Made by a program: the position numbers and the translations under genes
NCBI RefSeq assembly: GCF_014650815.1
Contig: NZ_BMVR01000022.1
Location: 39,067-103,066, forward strand
Length of the DNA stretch: 64,000 nt
Direction of reading: 5' to 3'
DNA from: Streptomyces flavofungini
Lineage (GTDB): Bacteria > Actinomycetota > Actinomycetes > Streptomycetales > Streptomycetaceae
The notes under the pieces: model-generated
The model's input: the letters and a program-made list of their open reading frames with translations, nothing else
Database searches by the model: none
What the model was told of the DNA's origin: nothing
Shown: positions 51,044 to 59,984 of the stretch, piece after piece
Layout of the letters: each line of letters opens with the position of its first letter
How positions within the stretch are numbered: position 1 is the stretch's first letter

Positions 51044-51113
51044 GGAACATCAGCTCCGGGCGGCAGCCTGCGGCTACGGGAACATCAGGCTTCGGGCGGC
51101 AGCCCGCGGCACT
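51044..51113 (+). repeat. 35-bp tandem duplication
   Basis: GGAACATCAG followed by a CGGGCGGCAGCC core occurs at 51044 and 51079. The remainder of the 553-bp gap 50,839-51,391 shows no supported gene and holds the upstream region of the AfsR-like gene. Confidence 0.75.
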
Positions 51114-51391
51114 GCCCACCGCCTGCTCGGGCGAGCCGTGCGCACCGGTGCCACAACGGCCCGTCCGGCGTCGCCGAGCTGAGTGGGCAGCCGTCTGCTG
51201 CCGTTCCTCCCAGGTGGGGGCTGCTGGGCCGCCCAGAGGGCGATGGGGTCCCCCTGCTCAAGCGAAGCCGAGAGCTTGGGGATGGGCACGGCCCGGTTCA
51301 CGGCCCAGCGACGGCAACGGCACACCCACTCCCCAGCGCCCCCGCCAGCAATAGACGCGACGCATCCCACGCCACCGGCCAGAATGGCCCC

Positions 51392-54300
51392 GTGCGGTAC
51401 CAGATCCTGGGCGCCACGCAGGCGCACGACGACCAAGGGACACCCCTGCCGGTGGGAGGCCCCCGGCTGCGCTCCCTGCTCGCGGCCCTGGCCCTGAGAG
51501 CGGACCGCACGACCCCCGTCGACACCCTCATCGACGACATCTGGGCGGACACCCCACCGGCGGACGCCCCGGCGGCACTCCAGGCCCTCGTGGGCCGACT
51601 GCGAAGGGCCCTGGGCCGGGGCACCATCGCCTCCGAGCCCGGCGGCTACCGCCTCACCGCCCCGCCCGACGCAGTCGACCTGCACCGCTTCGAACGCCTG
51701 ACCCGCGAGGGCACCGCCGCCCTGGACCGCCAGGACCCGGCGACCGCGGCCCGCCTCCTGCGCGAGGCCCTCTCCCTGTGGCACGGACCCGCCCTCGCCG
51801 ACCTCCCCGACCGCACCGCGGCCACCCGCCCCGAGGCCCGCCGCCAGGAGGCCACCCGCGCCCGGGCCGAGGCGGAACTGCTGCTCGGCCGCGCCCCGGA
51901 CGTCGTACCGGAGCTGAAGGAGCTGACCACCGACCAGCCGTACGACGAGGCGCTGCGCGCCCTCCTCATCCGCGCCCTGCGCGACGCGGGCCGAGGCGCG
52001 GACGCCCTCGCCGCGTACGAGGAGGCCCGCCGCACCCTCGCCGAGGAACTCGGCACGGACCCGGGCCCGGAACTGCGCGCCCTGCACGCGGAGTTGCTGG
52101 CCGGGCCGACGAGGCCGCAGGCGGCCAGGGGGCATGCGGCCAGGGGGCAGGCGGCCAGGGTGCGGGCTCAGGCCCAGGCCGCGGGGCAGGCCCAGGCCCA
52201 GGCCCAAGCCCCGGCCGAAGCCGCGCCCGACGCCCGGCGTCCCACGGGAACCATGGGCATCACACCGCCCCCGAGCCCCCGTCCTCCCACAGAGCGCCAG
52301 GGCAATCTCCGGCCCCGGCTGACTTCTTTCGTGGGGCGGGAACCCGAACTCGGGGCCATCCGTTCGGATATGCGGAGGGCACGTCTGGTCACGCTCACGG
52401 GACCGGGCGGCTCCGGGAAGACCCGCCTCGCAGAGGAAGCCGCCGCCGGGCAGCCGAGCGCGTGGCTGGCCGAGCTCGCCCCGCTCGACCGGCCGGAGGC
52501 GGTCCCCGGAGCGGTCGTGAGCGCGCTCGGCCTGCGCGAGACGGTGCTGATGACCAGTGAGCTGACGATCCCGCACGGCGACCCACTGGCCCTGCTGGTC
52601 GAGTACTGCGCCCCGCGCAGCCTGCTCCTGATCCTTGACAACTGCGAGCATGTCATCGGCGCCGCCGCCGAGTTGGCGGAGACGCTGCTCACCCGGTGTC
52701 CGGACCTCACGATCGTCGCGACCAGCCGCGAACCCCTGGGCGTGCCGGGCGAGTGCGTGCGCCCCGTCGAGCCGCTCCCGCCCACCCCGGCGCACCGCCT
52801 GTTCGCCGAGCGGGCGGAGGCCGTTCGCCCCGGCTTCGACCCGGCCGGGGACGCGGAGTCGGTGGCGGAGATCTGCCGCCGCCTCGACGGCCTGCCGCTG
52901 GCGATCGAGCTGGCCGCCGCCCGCCTGCGGATGCTCACGCCCCGCCAGATCGCCGACCGTCTGGACGACCGCTTCCGCCTGCTCACGAGCGGTTCCCGCA
53001 CCGTCCTGCCCCGCCAGCAGACCCTGCGGGCGGTCGTCGACTGGTCCTGGGACCTGCTCGACGCCGCCGAGCGCACGGTCCTGCGCGAGGTGTCCGTCTT
53101 CGCGGGCGGCTGGGACCTGGAGGCCGCGGAGGCGGTCTGCTCCGGATCGGCCGCGGACCTCATCGGCGCGCTCGTCGACAAGTCCCTGGTCGTCGCGCAG
53201 CCGTACGACCCGGCAGCGAGCGTCGAGGGCCCGGACGGCGTGGGTCTCGGCGGCGGGGGTTCGGACGGCGTGGGCCCCGCGATGCGCTATCGCCTCCTGG
53301 AGACCATCCACGAGTACGCGGCGGAGCGCGCCGCCGAGCCCCCCCAGACGCGCGCCGAGGCCGAGCGGCGGCACAGCGCGTACTTCCGCGCGTTGGTCGA
53401 GACGGCCGAGCCGCTGCTCCGCTCCGCCGGGCAACTGCCGTGGATCCACCGCCTGGAGACCGACCTGGACAACCTCCGCGCGGCGTTCCAGCGCTCCGTG
53501 GCGGCGCGCGACGAGGAGCTGGCCACGGCGTTCGCCCTGGGCCTCGGCTGGTTCTGGTGGCTGCGGAACTACCGCACGGAGGGCTCCGAGTGGGTCGGCA
53601 GTGTGCTCGGCCTGACGCTGCCGCCGGGCGCTCCCGAGGAGTCCGGGCAAGGCGCGTCGTCGCTCACCACGGGCGCCGCGGGACTGGACGCGGACCTCGC
53701 GAACGAGGACACCCCGGTGTTCTGGCCCCGCATGAGCCTGCGGATGCTGCACCTGTTCCTGACGGTGGAGTCCAGGCCTTCGGAGATGCTCGACGGCGGT
53801 CTGGAGCCGGACTACATCCGGCGGGTGCGGAACGTGTTCATCCGTCCGGTGCCCGAGGGCGGCCGATTCCCCGGCCTGGTGTGGCCGTTCACGCTCTACT
53901 TCGGCGACTCACTGGGCTGGGACGCCGACGTCCTGCCGTACCTGGACCTGGCGGTCTCCAACTGCCGTCGTTTCGGCGGCGACTGGGAGGTCGCGATCAC
54001 GCTGATGTTCCGGGTGCACACCAGCGTCGACCGACAGGGCAACCTGGACGGTGTCGACGAGGACCTGCGGGAGCTGCGGGAGCTGAGCAAGCGGGTGGGC
54101 GACCGGTGGCTGCGCGCGCAGGTGTGCAGCGCCGTGGGCGAGGCGGCGATGGCCCGCAGCCACTACGAGGAGGCCCGCGGGGAGTACGACGAGGCACTGC
54201 GGCTCGCCTACGAGGTCGGCGCGTACGCCGAGGCCCCCTTCCTGATCGCCCGCCTCGCGGAGATCGCGTACCGCTCGGGCGACCGCGAACTCGCCGTGAA

Positions 54301-54856
54301 GGGCCTGGAGGAGGCCAACATCGCGGGCGATCGGTACGGGGTGATGGACTCCCGTGCCTTCGTCCGCCTGATGAGCGCCGACATGGCCCTGGGTGACGGC
54401 GACGTGGCGCGGGCCCGCGCCCTGTGCGACGAGGCCCGCGAGGCGTCCGAGCGCGGGACGCTGCCGCCCCAGTTCGCCGCGGGCCTCGGCGGCGTGGAGG
54501 CACGCATCACGGCCGCCGAGTCCACGCCGGGCGCGGGGCTCGCCGTCCTCGCCGAGGTGCTGCCGGAGGCCCTGCACGCCCACTGCTCGGAGTTGGTCGT
54601 CGCGGGCCTGGTGGACACCGCCGCCGTCCTCGTCTCCCGGACCGGCGACCACGCCCGCGCGACCCGCCTCCTCACCTTCGCCACCCACTGGCGAGCCGGC
54701 TACGAACGCCCCATGCCGGACCGCGCCGAGGCCGAGCACACAGCCAGAAGGGCCCGCGCGGCCCTCGGCGACGCGACCTACGAGCAGGAGTGCGCCGCGG
54801 GCGAGGCCATGTCCATGGACACGGCCCTGGAAGAACTGACGGCGATGGCCGACTGA
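51392..54856 (+). CDS. Second AfsR-family regulator (SARP-NB-ARC-TPR)
   Basis: 1154 aa from GTG 51392 (VRYQILGATQAHDDQGTPLP); the open frame far upstream is a shadow of the previous gene. SARP winged helix (1-90), BTAD (to about 240) and an Ala/Gln-rich linker (RAQAQAAGQAQAQAQAPAEA). An NB-ARC-like ATPase follows, with Walker A GPGGSGKTRLAEE at about residue 337, LLLILDNCEHVIG and LPLAIELAAARLRML. Long TPR-like C-terminus. Same plan and length as the regulator at 27,248, so the two are paralogues. Gene order fits the AfsR-like gene near atrA in S. coelicolor. Confidence 0.93.
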   Translation: MRYQILGATQAHDDQGTPLPVGGPRLRSLLAALALRADRTTPVDTLIDDIWADTPPADAPAALQALVGRLRRALGRGTIASEPGGYRLTAPPDAVDLHRFERLTREGTAALDRQDPATAARLLREALSLWHGPALADLPDRTAATRPEARRQEATRARAEAELLLGRAPDVVPELKELTTDQPYDEALRALLIRALRDAGRGADALAAYEEARRTLAEELGTDPGPELRALHAELLAGPTRPQAARGHAARGQAARVRAQAQAAGQAQAQAQAPAEAAPDARRPTGTMGITPPPSPRPPTERQGNLRPRLTSFVGREPELGAIRSDMRRARLVTLTGPGGSGKTRLAEEAAAGQPSAWLAELAPLDRPEAVPGAVVSALGLRETVLMTSELTIPHGDPLALLVEYCAPRSLLLILDNCEHVIGAAAELAETLLTRCPDLTIVATSREPLGVPGECVRPVEPLPPTPAHRLFAERAEAVRPGFDPAGDAESVAEICRRLDGLPLAIELAAARLRMLTPRQIADRLDDRFRLLTSGSRTVLPRQQTLRAVVDWSWDLLDAAERTVLREVSVFAGGWDLEAAEAVCSGSAADLIGALVDKSLVVAQPYDPAASVEGPDGVGLGGGGSDGVGPAMRYRLLETIHEYAAERAAEPPQTRAEAERRHSAYFRALVETAEPLLRSAGQLPWIHRLETDLDNLRAAFQRSVAARDEELATAFALGLGWFWWLRNYRTEGSEWVGSVLGLTLPPGAPEESGQGASSLTTGAAGLDADLANEDTPVFWPRMSLRMLHLFLTVESRPSEMLDGGLEPDYIRRVRNVFIRPVPEGGRFPGLVWPFTLYFGDSLGWDADVLPYLDLAVSNCRRFGGDWEVAITLMFRVHTSVDRQGNLDGVDEDLRELRELSKRVGDRWLRAQVCSAVGEAAMARSHYEEARGEYDEALRLAYEVGAYAEAPFLIARLAEIAYRSGDRELAVKGLEEANIAGDRYGVMDSRAFVRLMSADMALGDGDVARARALCDEAREASERGTLPPQFAAGLGGVEARITAAESTPGAGLAVLAEVLPEALHAHCSELVVAGLVDTAAVLVSRTGDHARATRLLTFATHWRAGYERPMPDRAEAEHTARRARAALGDATYEQECAAGEAMSMDTALEELTAMAD

Positions 54857-54929
54857 CCGGCACCACGGCCTCGGCGCTGCCGCGCTGACCGGGGTCGCCG
54901 CCCGGTCGGCGCTCCGCCGCCCCGACGGC

Positions 54930-56987
54930 TCACACGCACGAGACCCGCGACTGCGCCCAGTCCGCCAGGGCCGTCGAGGAGAACGGGGTGTGGGGCTCCA
55001 CGACCAGGCGGATCGTCTTGCGGCCGGTCAGGCGGACCCGCACGGGTACCGCCGCGTCGCCGCCCTTCATCAGGGGGGACTGCCACAGCCGTACTCCGTC
55101 GGCGTAGACGGAGAAGCGCATCTTGCCGAGGCCCATCGTCATGTCGTCGACGCCGACGAGTGCCTCGTAGGAGGAGCACGTGCGGTTCAGGTCGATGGTG
55201 ACCGAGGAGCGGCCGTGGACGGTGACGCCGTGGCCGTAGCGCTTGTCGGCGATGGACATGCCCCAGCGCTGCCAGACCCAACTGCTCTCGCCGAGCCGCA
55301 TTTCGGGTTTGGTGCCGTCGCCGTTGAGGCCGTACTCCAGCTGGTTCCACTGGAAGACGCGCGGCGCGGGCGGCGGTGGGGGTGGCGGCTTCGGGGTCGG
55401 CTTGGGCGGGGTCGGCCTCGGCTTCGGTGGTGGGGGCGGCTTGGGCTTGGGCTTCGCCGGTGGGGGCTTCGGTTTCGGGCTCGGCTTGGGCGTCGGCTTG
55501 GGGGTGGGTTTCGGCGACGGCTTCGGTGGTGGGGGCGGCTTGGGCTTGGGAGCGGGTGGCTCCGGCTTCGGCTCGGGCTTGGCGGGCGGCGGCTTGCGCG
55601 GGACGACGGGGGCGGAGTCCGACGCCTTCGCCTGCGGCGGGTCCTCCTTGGGCTTGGGGTCACCGGCGAGCGCGATCGCCACGGCGACCCCGGCCGCGAC
55701 GACGACGCCCGCCGCGATCGCGGCCTTCGCGGGCGCGCCGAGCCCTTCGGACGCGGCCGCGCCCCCGGCCCCGGCTGCCGCGCCGCCACCGCCCGCCGCG
55801 GCCCCGGCAGCCCCTGCCGCACCCGCGCCGACGGCACCGCCGCCGACGAGCGCGAGCACCTTCGCGTACCCGGCGGCACCGAACCAGCCGATGACGGCGA
55901 CCGGCACGACCGCGGGGATGCTGCTGGCGACTTCCTTGATCTGACCGGCGGCGACCCGGCAGTCGGCGCACTCCTCCAGGTGCTTGCGCAGGCCGCGTTC
56001 GGCACGGGTGCGCAGGCCGCCGCGGGCGTAGGCGCCGAGTCGGTCGGCGTAGCGCGCGCACTCCTCGCTCTCGGTGCGGGTGGCGCTCACATGGGCCTGG
56101 AGGTAGGCCTGCTTGAGGCCTTCGCGGGCGCGGCTGGCGAGCACGCGGGTGCCGTTGGCGTCCAGGCCGAAGAGCGTGGCGACGTCGCTCGGGGACTCGT
56201 CCTCGACCTCCGTGTGCCACAGCACGGCCTGCCAGCGCTCGGGCAGGCTGCGGAATGCCTGCATGGCCAGGGACTGCTCGGCCTCGTGCATGGCGCGCAC
56301 GTCCGCGCCCAAGTCGAGTGTGTCGTCGTCGGAGACTTCGGAGCCCCGGGCGGCCTGCGCGGCGAAGAGCGCGAAGTCGTCGACCAGTTGCTCCCGCTTC
56401 GCGGACTTCGTCCACCCGGCGGCGACACGTCGCACCGTGGTCAGCAGATAGGCGCGCACCGCGTGCTCGGGACCGGACCCGGACCGCACGGCTCCCAGCA
56501 TCCGCGCGAAGACCTCGGCGGTGAGGTCGTCGGCGGTGTGGGCGTCGCGACAGCAGGTGCGGGCGTAGCGGCGTACCGATTCGGCATGCCTGCGGTACAG
56601 CTCTTCGTACGCGGAGTCGTCGCCCGCGCGCATGCGCTCGATGAGGTCGGCGTCGGACGGCGGGACGTCGGGACCGGTGCGGGCACCGGGCACCGCGGCC
56701 TCCGTGCCCCCGGCGGCACCGGGACCGGCAGGACCAGCGGGTCCACCGGACGGGGGACCGCCTCCCGGAACTCCCTCCGATCCGCGCTCCCGCTGCGTCG
56801 GCACACTGGGATCGGGACCGGCCGCCCCGGCCCCGCCGGAGCCACCGCCCGCAGGACCACCCGCGGCGCCGGAGCCCTGGGTCCCGCCGCTGCCACCGGG
56901 ACCGCCTTGGTTCGGCACCTGCCGGGGAGGAAGCCCGCTCGACTCACCCCCGCCGGGGGTGGGCTCGTCCCGCCCGTCAACACTCAT
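54930..56987 (-). CDS. Membrane-tethered ECF-like sigma factor with zinc finger and NPCBM domain
   Basis: 685 aa from ATG 56987 (MSVDGRDEPTPGGGESSGLP). A Gly/Pro-rich N-terminus is followed by sigma region 2 (about 111-175: DLIERMRAGDDSAYEELYRR, DDLTAEVFARML) and region 4 (about 240-300: LPERWQAVLWHTEVEDESPS, TRVLASRAREGL). A zinc-finger anti-sigma-like motif lies at about 307-345 (ECARYADRLGAY; KHLEECADCR). Hydrophobic stretches are at about 360-385 and 422-440 (AAIAAGVVVAAGVAVAIALA), then a Pro/Lys linker (about 456-540). The C-terminal NPCBM-type domain includes GMSIADKRYGHGVTVHGRSS, YEALVGVDDM and FSVYADGVRLW. The NPCBM part would lie outside, binding glycans, with the sigma part held at the membrane. 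Confidence 0.9.
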   Translation of the reverse strand: MSVDGRDEPTPGGGESSGLPPRQVPNQGGPGGSGGTQGSGAAGGPAGGGSGGAGAAGPDPSVPTQRERGSEGVPGGGPPSGGPAGPAGPGAAGGTEAAVPGARTGPDVPPSDADLIERMRAGDDSAYEELYRRHAESVRRYARTCCRDAHTADDLTAEVFARMLGAVRSGSGPEHAVRAYLLTTVRRVAAGWTKSAKREQLVDDFALFAAQAARGSEVSDDDTLDLGADVRAMHEAEQSLAMQAFRSLPERWQAVLWHTEVEDESPSDVATLFGLDANGTRVLASRAREGLKQAYLQAHVSATRTESEECARYADRLGAYARGGLRTRAERGLRKHLEECADCRVAAGQIKEVASSIPAVVPVAVIGWFGAAGYAKVLALVGGGAVGAGAAGAAGAAAGGGGAAAGAGGAAASEGLGAPAKAAIAAGVVVAAGVAVAIALAGDPKPKEDPPQAKASDSAPVVPRKPPPAKPEPKPEPPAPKPKPPPPPKPSPKPTPKPTPKPSPKPKPPPAKPKPKPPPPPKPRPTPPKPTPKPPPPPPPAPRVFQWNQLEYGLNGDGTKPEMRLGESSWVWQRWGMSIADKRYGHGVTVHGRSSVTIDLNRTCSSYEALVGVDDMTMGLGKMRFSVYADGVRLWQSPLMKGGDAAVPVRVRLTGRKTIRLVVEPHTPFSSTALADWAQSRVSCV

Positions 56988-57132
56988 CGCGGAAAGCCTC
57001 CGCATGCACACTCGGACCCGAACACCGGGCAAGAGTGCCACACGGTCGCTCCGCATCGAATAGCGAAGACGAGCAACCACCCGTCCGGGGCGAGTTCCCG
57101 CAATGGAGCACTAGCGTTCACTCGTTCGGGGA

Positions 57133-57169
57133 ATGCTCAACTCCCGTGCGAAGAACGGGAGTTGAGCAT
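57133..57169 (-). terminator. Terminator between atrA and the sigma-factor gene
   Basis: A perfect 15-bp stem ATGCTCAACTCCCGT (57133-57147 with 57155-57169) and 7-nt loop, 28 bp past the atrA stop. Confidence 0.88.
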
Positions 57170-57197
57170 CACGGGCTTGAAAGTCCCACGTGAACGG

Positions 57198-58010
57198 CTA
57201 CGCGGGCCGCGACCGCAGCCCCTCGAGCAGGATGTCGAGCAGCCGCGACGAAGCCGCCGCCTGCTGCGCGGCGTCCGGCAGCGAGGGCGCCGCCGTGGCT
57301 ATCACGAGCAGCACGTCCGACACGGTCACGTCCGCGCGCAGCTCACCGGCCGCCCGCGCCCGCTCCACGAGCCGGCCGACGACCTCGAGCAGCGCCGCCG
57401 CTCCGGCGTCGTCGCTCTCCTCCGCCGGTGCCGGCCGCTGCTCCACGAGCCGCAGATCGGGCGCGGACAGCGAAGTCACCTGCCGCTGCTGCGGCACCCG
57501 GGCCTCCGCCGACCCGACCGTCCCGGCGATGCCCGCGGCGGTCGTGCCCGCGGCGCCGGCCGCGCCGGCCGCGTCCTCTTCGGATTGCACCCGCAGCACC
57601 TGCGGCGGCAACAGCCGCCCCGCGCCCGAGGCCACCGACGTCCGCAGGAAGCGCGAGAGCGCCGACCACGGCTCGTCCTCCTGGCCGAGCGCCGCCCGGG
57701 CCTGTTCCGTCAGCCGGGAGGTCTCCTCCTCGGCTATCCGTCGCACCAGTACGTCCTTGCTGGGGAAGCGGCGATAGACCGTGCCCACACCGACGCGGGC
57801 GCGGCGAGCCACGTCCTCCATCGGTGCGCCGTACCCCAGCTCTCCGAATACCTCACGCGCCGCGCGCAGCACGTGTTCGAGATTCCGCTGCGCGTCCACG
57901 CGCAGCGGTGTCGAACGCGGTCCGTCCGCCATGTCACGGCCGTTTCCGCCCGTGGCGACGGCTGCTGCCGACGCGGTCGCGGAAGTCCAGTGAGAGTCCT
58001 GAATGTGCAT
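57198..58010 (-). CDS. atrA: TetR-family regulator AtrA
   Basis: 270 aa from ATG 58010 (MHIQDSHWTSATASAAAVAT) behind GGGGGAACG. The TetR HTH is FGELGYGAPMEDVARRARVG, then VGTVYRRFPSKDVLVRRIAE. The ligand domain includes LRTSVASGAGRLLPPQVLRV. In S. coelicolor and S. griseus AtrA activates antibiotic pathway regulators (actII-ORF4, strR) and links to GlcNAc metabolism. Position beside ndh matches. The Ala/Gly-rich insert (GAAGAAGTTAAGIAGTVGSA) may be strain-specific. Confidence 0.92.
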   Translation of the reverse strand: MHIQDSHWTSATASAAAVATGGNGRDMADGPRSTPLRVDAQRNLEHVLRAAREVFGELGYGAPMEDVARRARVGVGTVYRRFPSKDVLVRRIAEEETSRLTEQARAALGQEDEPWSALSRFLRTSVASGAGRLLPPQVLRVQSEEDAAGAAGAAGTTAAGIAGTVGSAEARVPQQRQVTSLSAPDLRLVEQRPAPAEESDDAGAAALLEVVGRLVERARAAGELRADVTVSDVLLVIATAAPSLPDAAQQAAASSRLLDILLEGLRSRPA

Positions 58011-58383
58011 ATACGTTCCCCCGGTAATGACGTCTCCCCCCGGAGACACTCCCCGCCATCGATGACCGGCGTGTGGGCGACAGCTCCTCTACGAGTCCGG
58101 CAAACCGGACCCGACGAGCGCATCCCCCGACACCCCGACGTCACACGAACATAGTTGAGCCAGAGTCAATTCAGAAGAGGTGGGTTCCGCACAGAGCGCC
58201 CCCCGATCGGAGTACGCACCGTTTCCCACCCGATTGCCCCCCGCACCACCACCCTGCCACCACCCTCTGACCTGCGCACATTCCATCAGCTCCGAGGGCC
58301 GGGCGGCGCGGCGCCGCCAGCGACTTCCTGTCATACAAATTGTCGAGCCTGTGGACAAACACGAAGTGCGGGTGCGTCATGGG
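58011..58383. promoter_or_regulatory. Divergent promoter region atrA/ndh
   Basis: 373 bp. It includes a dyad TTGA-N7-TCAA (58155-58169) and an AT-richer patch at 58148-58175. No supported gene; short frames upstream of ndh are leader. Confidence 0.5.
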
Positions 58384-59742
58384 ATGGTGACGGAACCTGT
58401 GCGCATTCTCGTTGTCGGTGGTGGCTACGTCGGGATGTACACCGCGCTGCACCTCCAGCGGAAACTGAAGCCGGAGCTGAAGCAGGGCGCGGTGGAGATC
58501 GTCGTGATCTCGCCAGATCCTTATATGACGTATCAGCCGTTCCTGCCCGAGGCGGCGGCCGGTTCGATCTCACCGCGCCACGTGGTCGTGCCGCTGCGCC
58601 GGGTCCTCGACAAATGCCGGGTGATCGTCGGCGAGGTGCGGTCCGTCGACCACGCCAAGCGCACCGCGTCGTTCACCACCCTCGCCACCGTGGAGGAGGG
58701 CGCGGGCCCCCTCGACATCACGTACGACGAACTGGTCCTGGCCCCCGGCTCGATCTCCCGCACCCTGCCGGTCCCCGGTCTCGCCGACTACGGCATCGGC
58801 TTCAAGACCGTCGAGGAGGCCATCGGGCTGCGCAACCACGTCATCGAGCAGATGGACATCGCCTCCTCCACCCGCGACCCGGCCGTCCGCGACGCCGCCC
58901 TGACCTTCGTCTTCGTAGGAGGCGGATACGCGGGCGTGGAGGCGCTCGGCGAACTGGAGGACATGGCCCGCTACGCCGCGCGGTACTACCACAACGTCAA
59001 GGCCGAGGACATGAAGTGGATCCTCGTCGAGGCGTCCGGGCGGATCCTGCCCGAGGTCGGCGCGGAGATGGGCAAGTACACGGTCAGCCAGCTGCGTAAA
59101 CGCAACATCGACGTACGCCTGGAGACCCGCATCGAGTCCTGTGAGGACCGCGTCGCCGTGCTCGACGACGGCGCCCGCTTCCCCACCCGCACCGTCGTGT
59201 GGACCGCGGGCGTCAAACCGCACCCCCTGCTCGCCGCCACCGACCTGCCCCTGAACGAACGCGGCCGCCTGAAGTGCACCGCCGAGCTGGCCGTCGAAGG
59301 CGCGCCGCACGCGTGGGGCGCGGGTGACGCCGCCGCCGTCCCCGACGTCACCGCCGCCGAACCCGGCACCGAGTGCGCCCCCAACGCCCAGCACGCCGTG
59401 CGCCAGGCCAAGGTCCTCGGCGACAACATCGCCGCGACCCTGCGCCAACGGCCCCTCCAGGAGTACGCGCACAAATACGTCGGCTCCGTGGCGTCCCTCG
59501 GACTGCACAAAGGTGTCGCACATGTCTACGGACGCAAGCTGAAGGGCTACCCTGCCTGGTTCATGCACCGCGTCTACCACCTCAGCCGGGTGCCCACCGT
59601 CAACCGCAAGTCCCGTGTACTCGCCGAATGGATCCTGTCCGGCCTGTTCAAACGCGAAATCGTCTCCCTCGGGTCGCTCGAACACCCGCGTGCGGAGTTC
59701 GAACTCGCAGCCGGGGGCGAGCGCCCGAAGGGGTCCCGATGA
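58384..59742 (+). CDS. Type II NADH dehydrogenase (NDH-2)
   Basis: 452 aa from ATG 58384 (MVTEPVRILVVGGGYVGMYT); an upstream GTG is possible. FAD site VVGGGYVGMYTALHL, NADH site FVFVGGGYAGVEALGELEDM, YMTYQPFLPEAAAGSISPRH, and VWTAGVKPHPLLA followed by the FAD-binding GAGDAAAVPD. The C-terminal amphipathic/membrane-associating part is LKGYPAWFMHRVYHLSRVPT. It oxidises NADH and reduces quinone without proton pumping. Divergent from atrA. Confidence 0.95.
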   Translation: MVTEPVRILVVGGGYVGMYTALHLQRKLKPELKQGAVEIVVISPDPYMTYQPFLPEAAAGSISPRHVVVPLRRVLDKCRVIVGEVRSVDHAKRTASFTTLATVEEGAGPLDITYDELVLAPGSISRTLPVPGLADYGIGFKTVEEAIGLRNHVIEQMDIASSTRDPAVRDAALTFVFVGGGYAGVEALGELEDMARYAARYYHNVKAEDMKWILVEASGRILPEVGAEMGKYTVSQLRKRNIDVRLETRIESCEDRVAVLDDGARFPTRTVVWTAGVKPHPLLAATDLPLNERGRLKCTAELAVEGAPHAWGAGDAAAVPDVTAAEPGTECAPNAQHAVRQAKVLGDNIAATLRQRPLQEYAHKYVGSVASLGLHKGVAHVYGRKLKGYPAWFMHRVYHLSRVPTVNRKSRVLAEWILSGLFKREIVSLGSLEHPRAEFELAAGGERPKGSR

Positions 59743-59984
59743 CCTCCGACAGGAACTCCCCGGACGGGTCCGGCGTCTGACGGATGTCAGTCCCGTCGGC
59801 CAGACTGGACGTGTGACCATGATGGGCGGGCACACCCAAGACGGGCACACCCAAGAGAAATCGTCCGCTCCACGCCATGCTGTGTCTTCCCTGGAGGCGG
59901 CGCCCACAGCCGCCGCGCCACCGGCCGGACCCCCGGCCGCACACCCCCGCCCGATCCAGAAGCGACACCACGAGGCCTACCGCA

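Noticed and set aside
50204..51391. N-terminal extension of the second AfsR-like frame
   Set aside because: Overlaps the asparagine-synthase-like gene in another frame and is Arg/Pro noise; the SARP domain begins exactly at GTG 51392.
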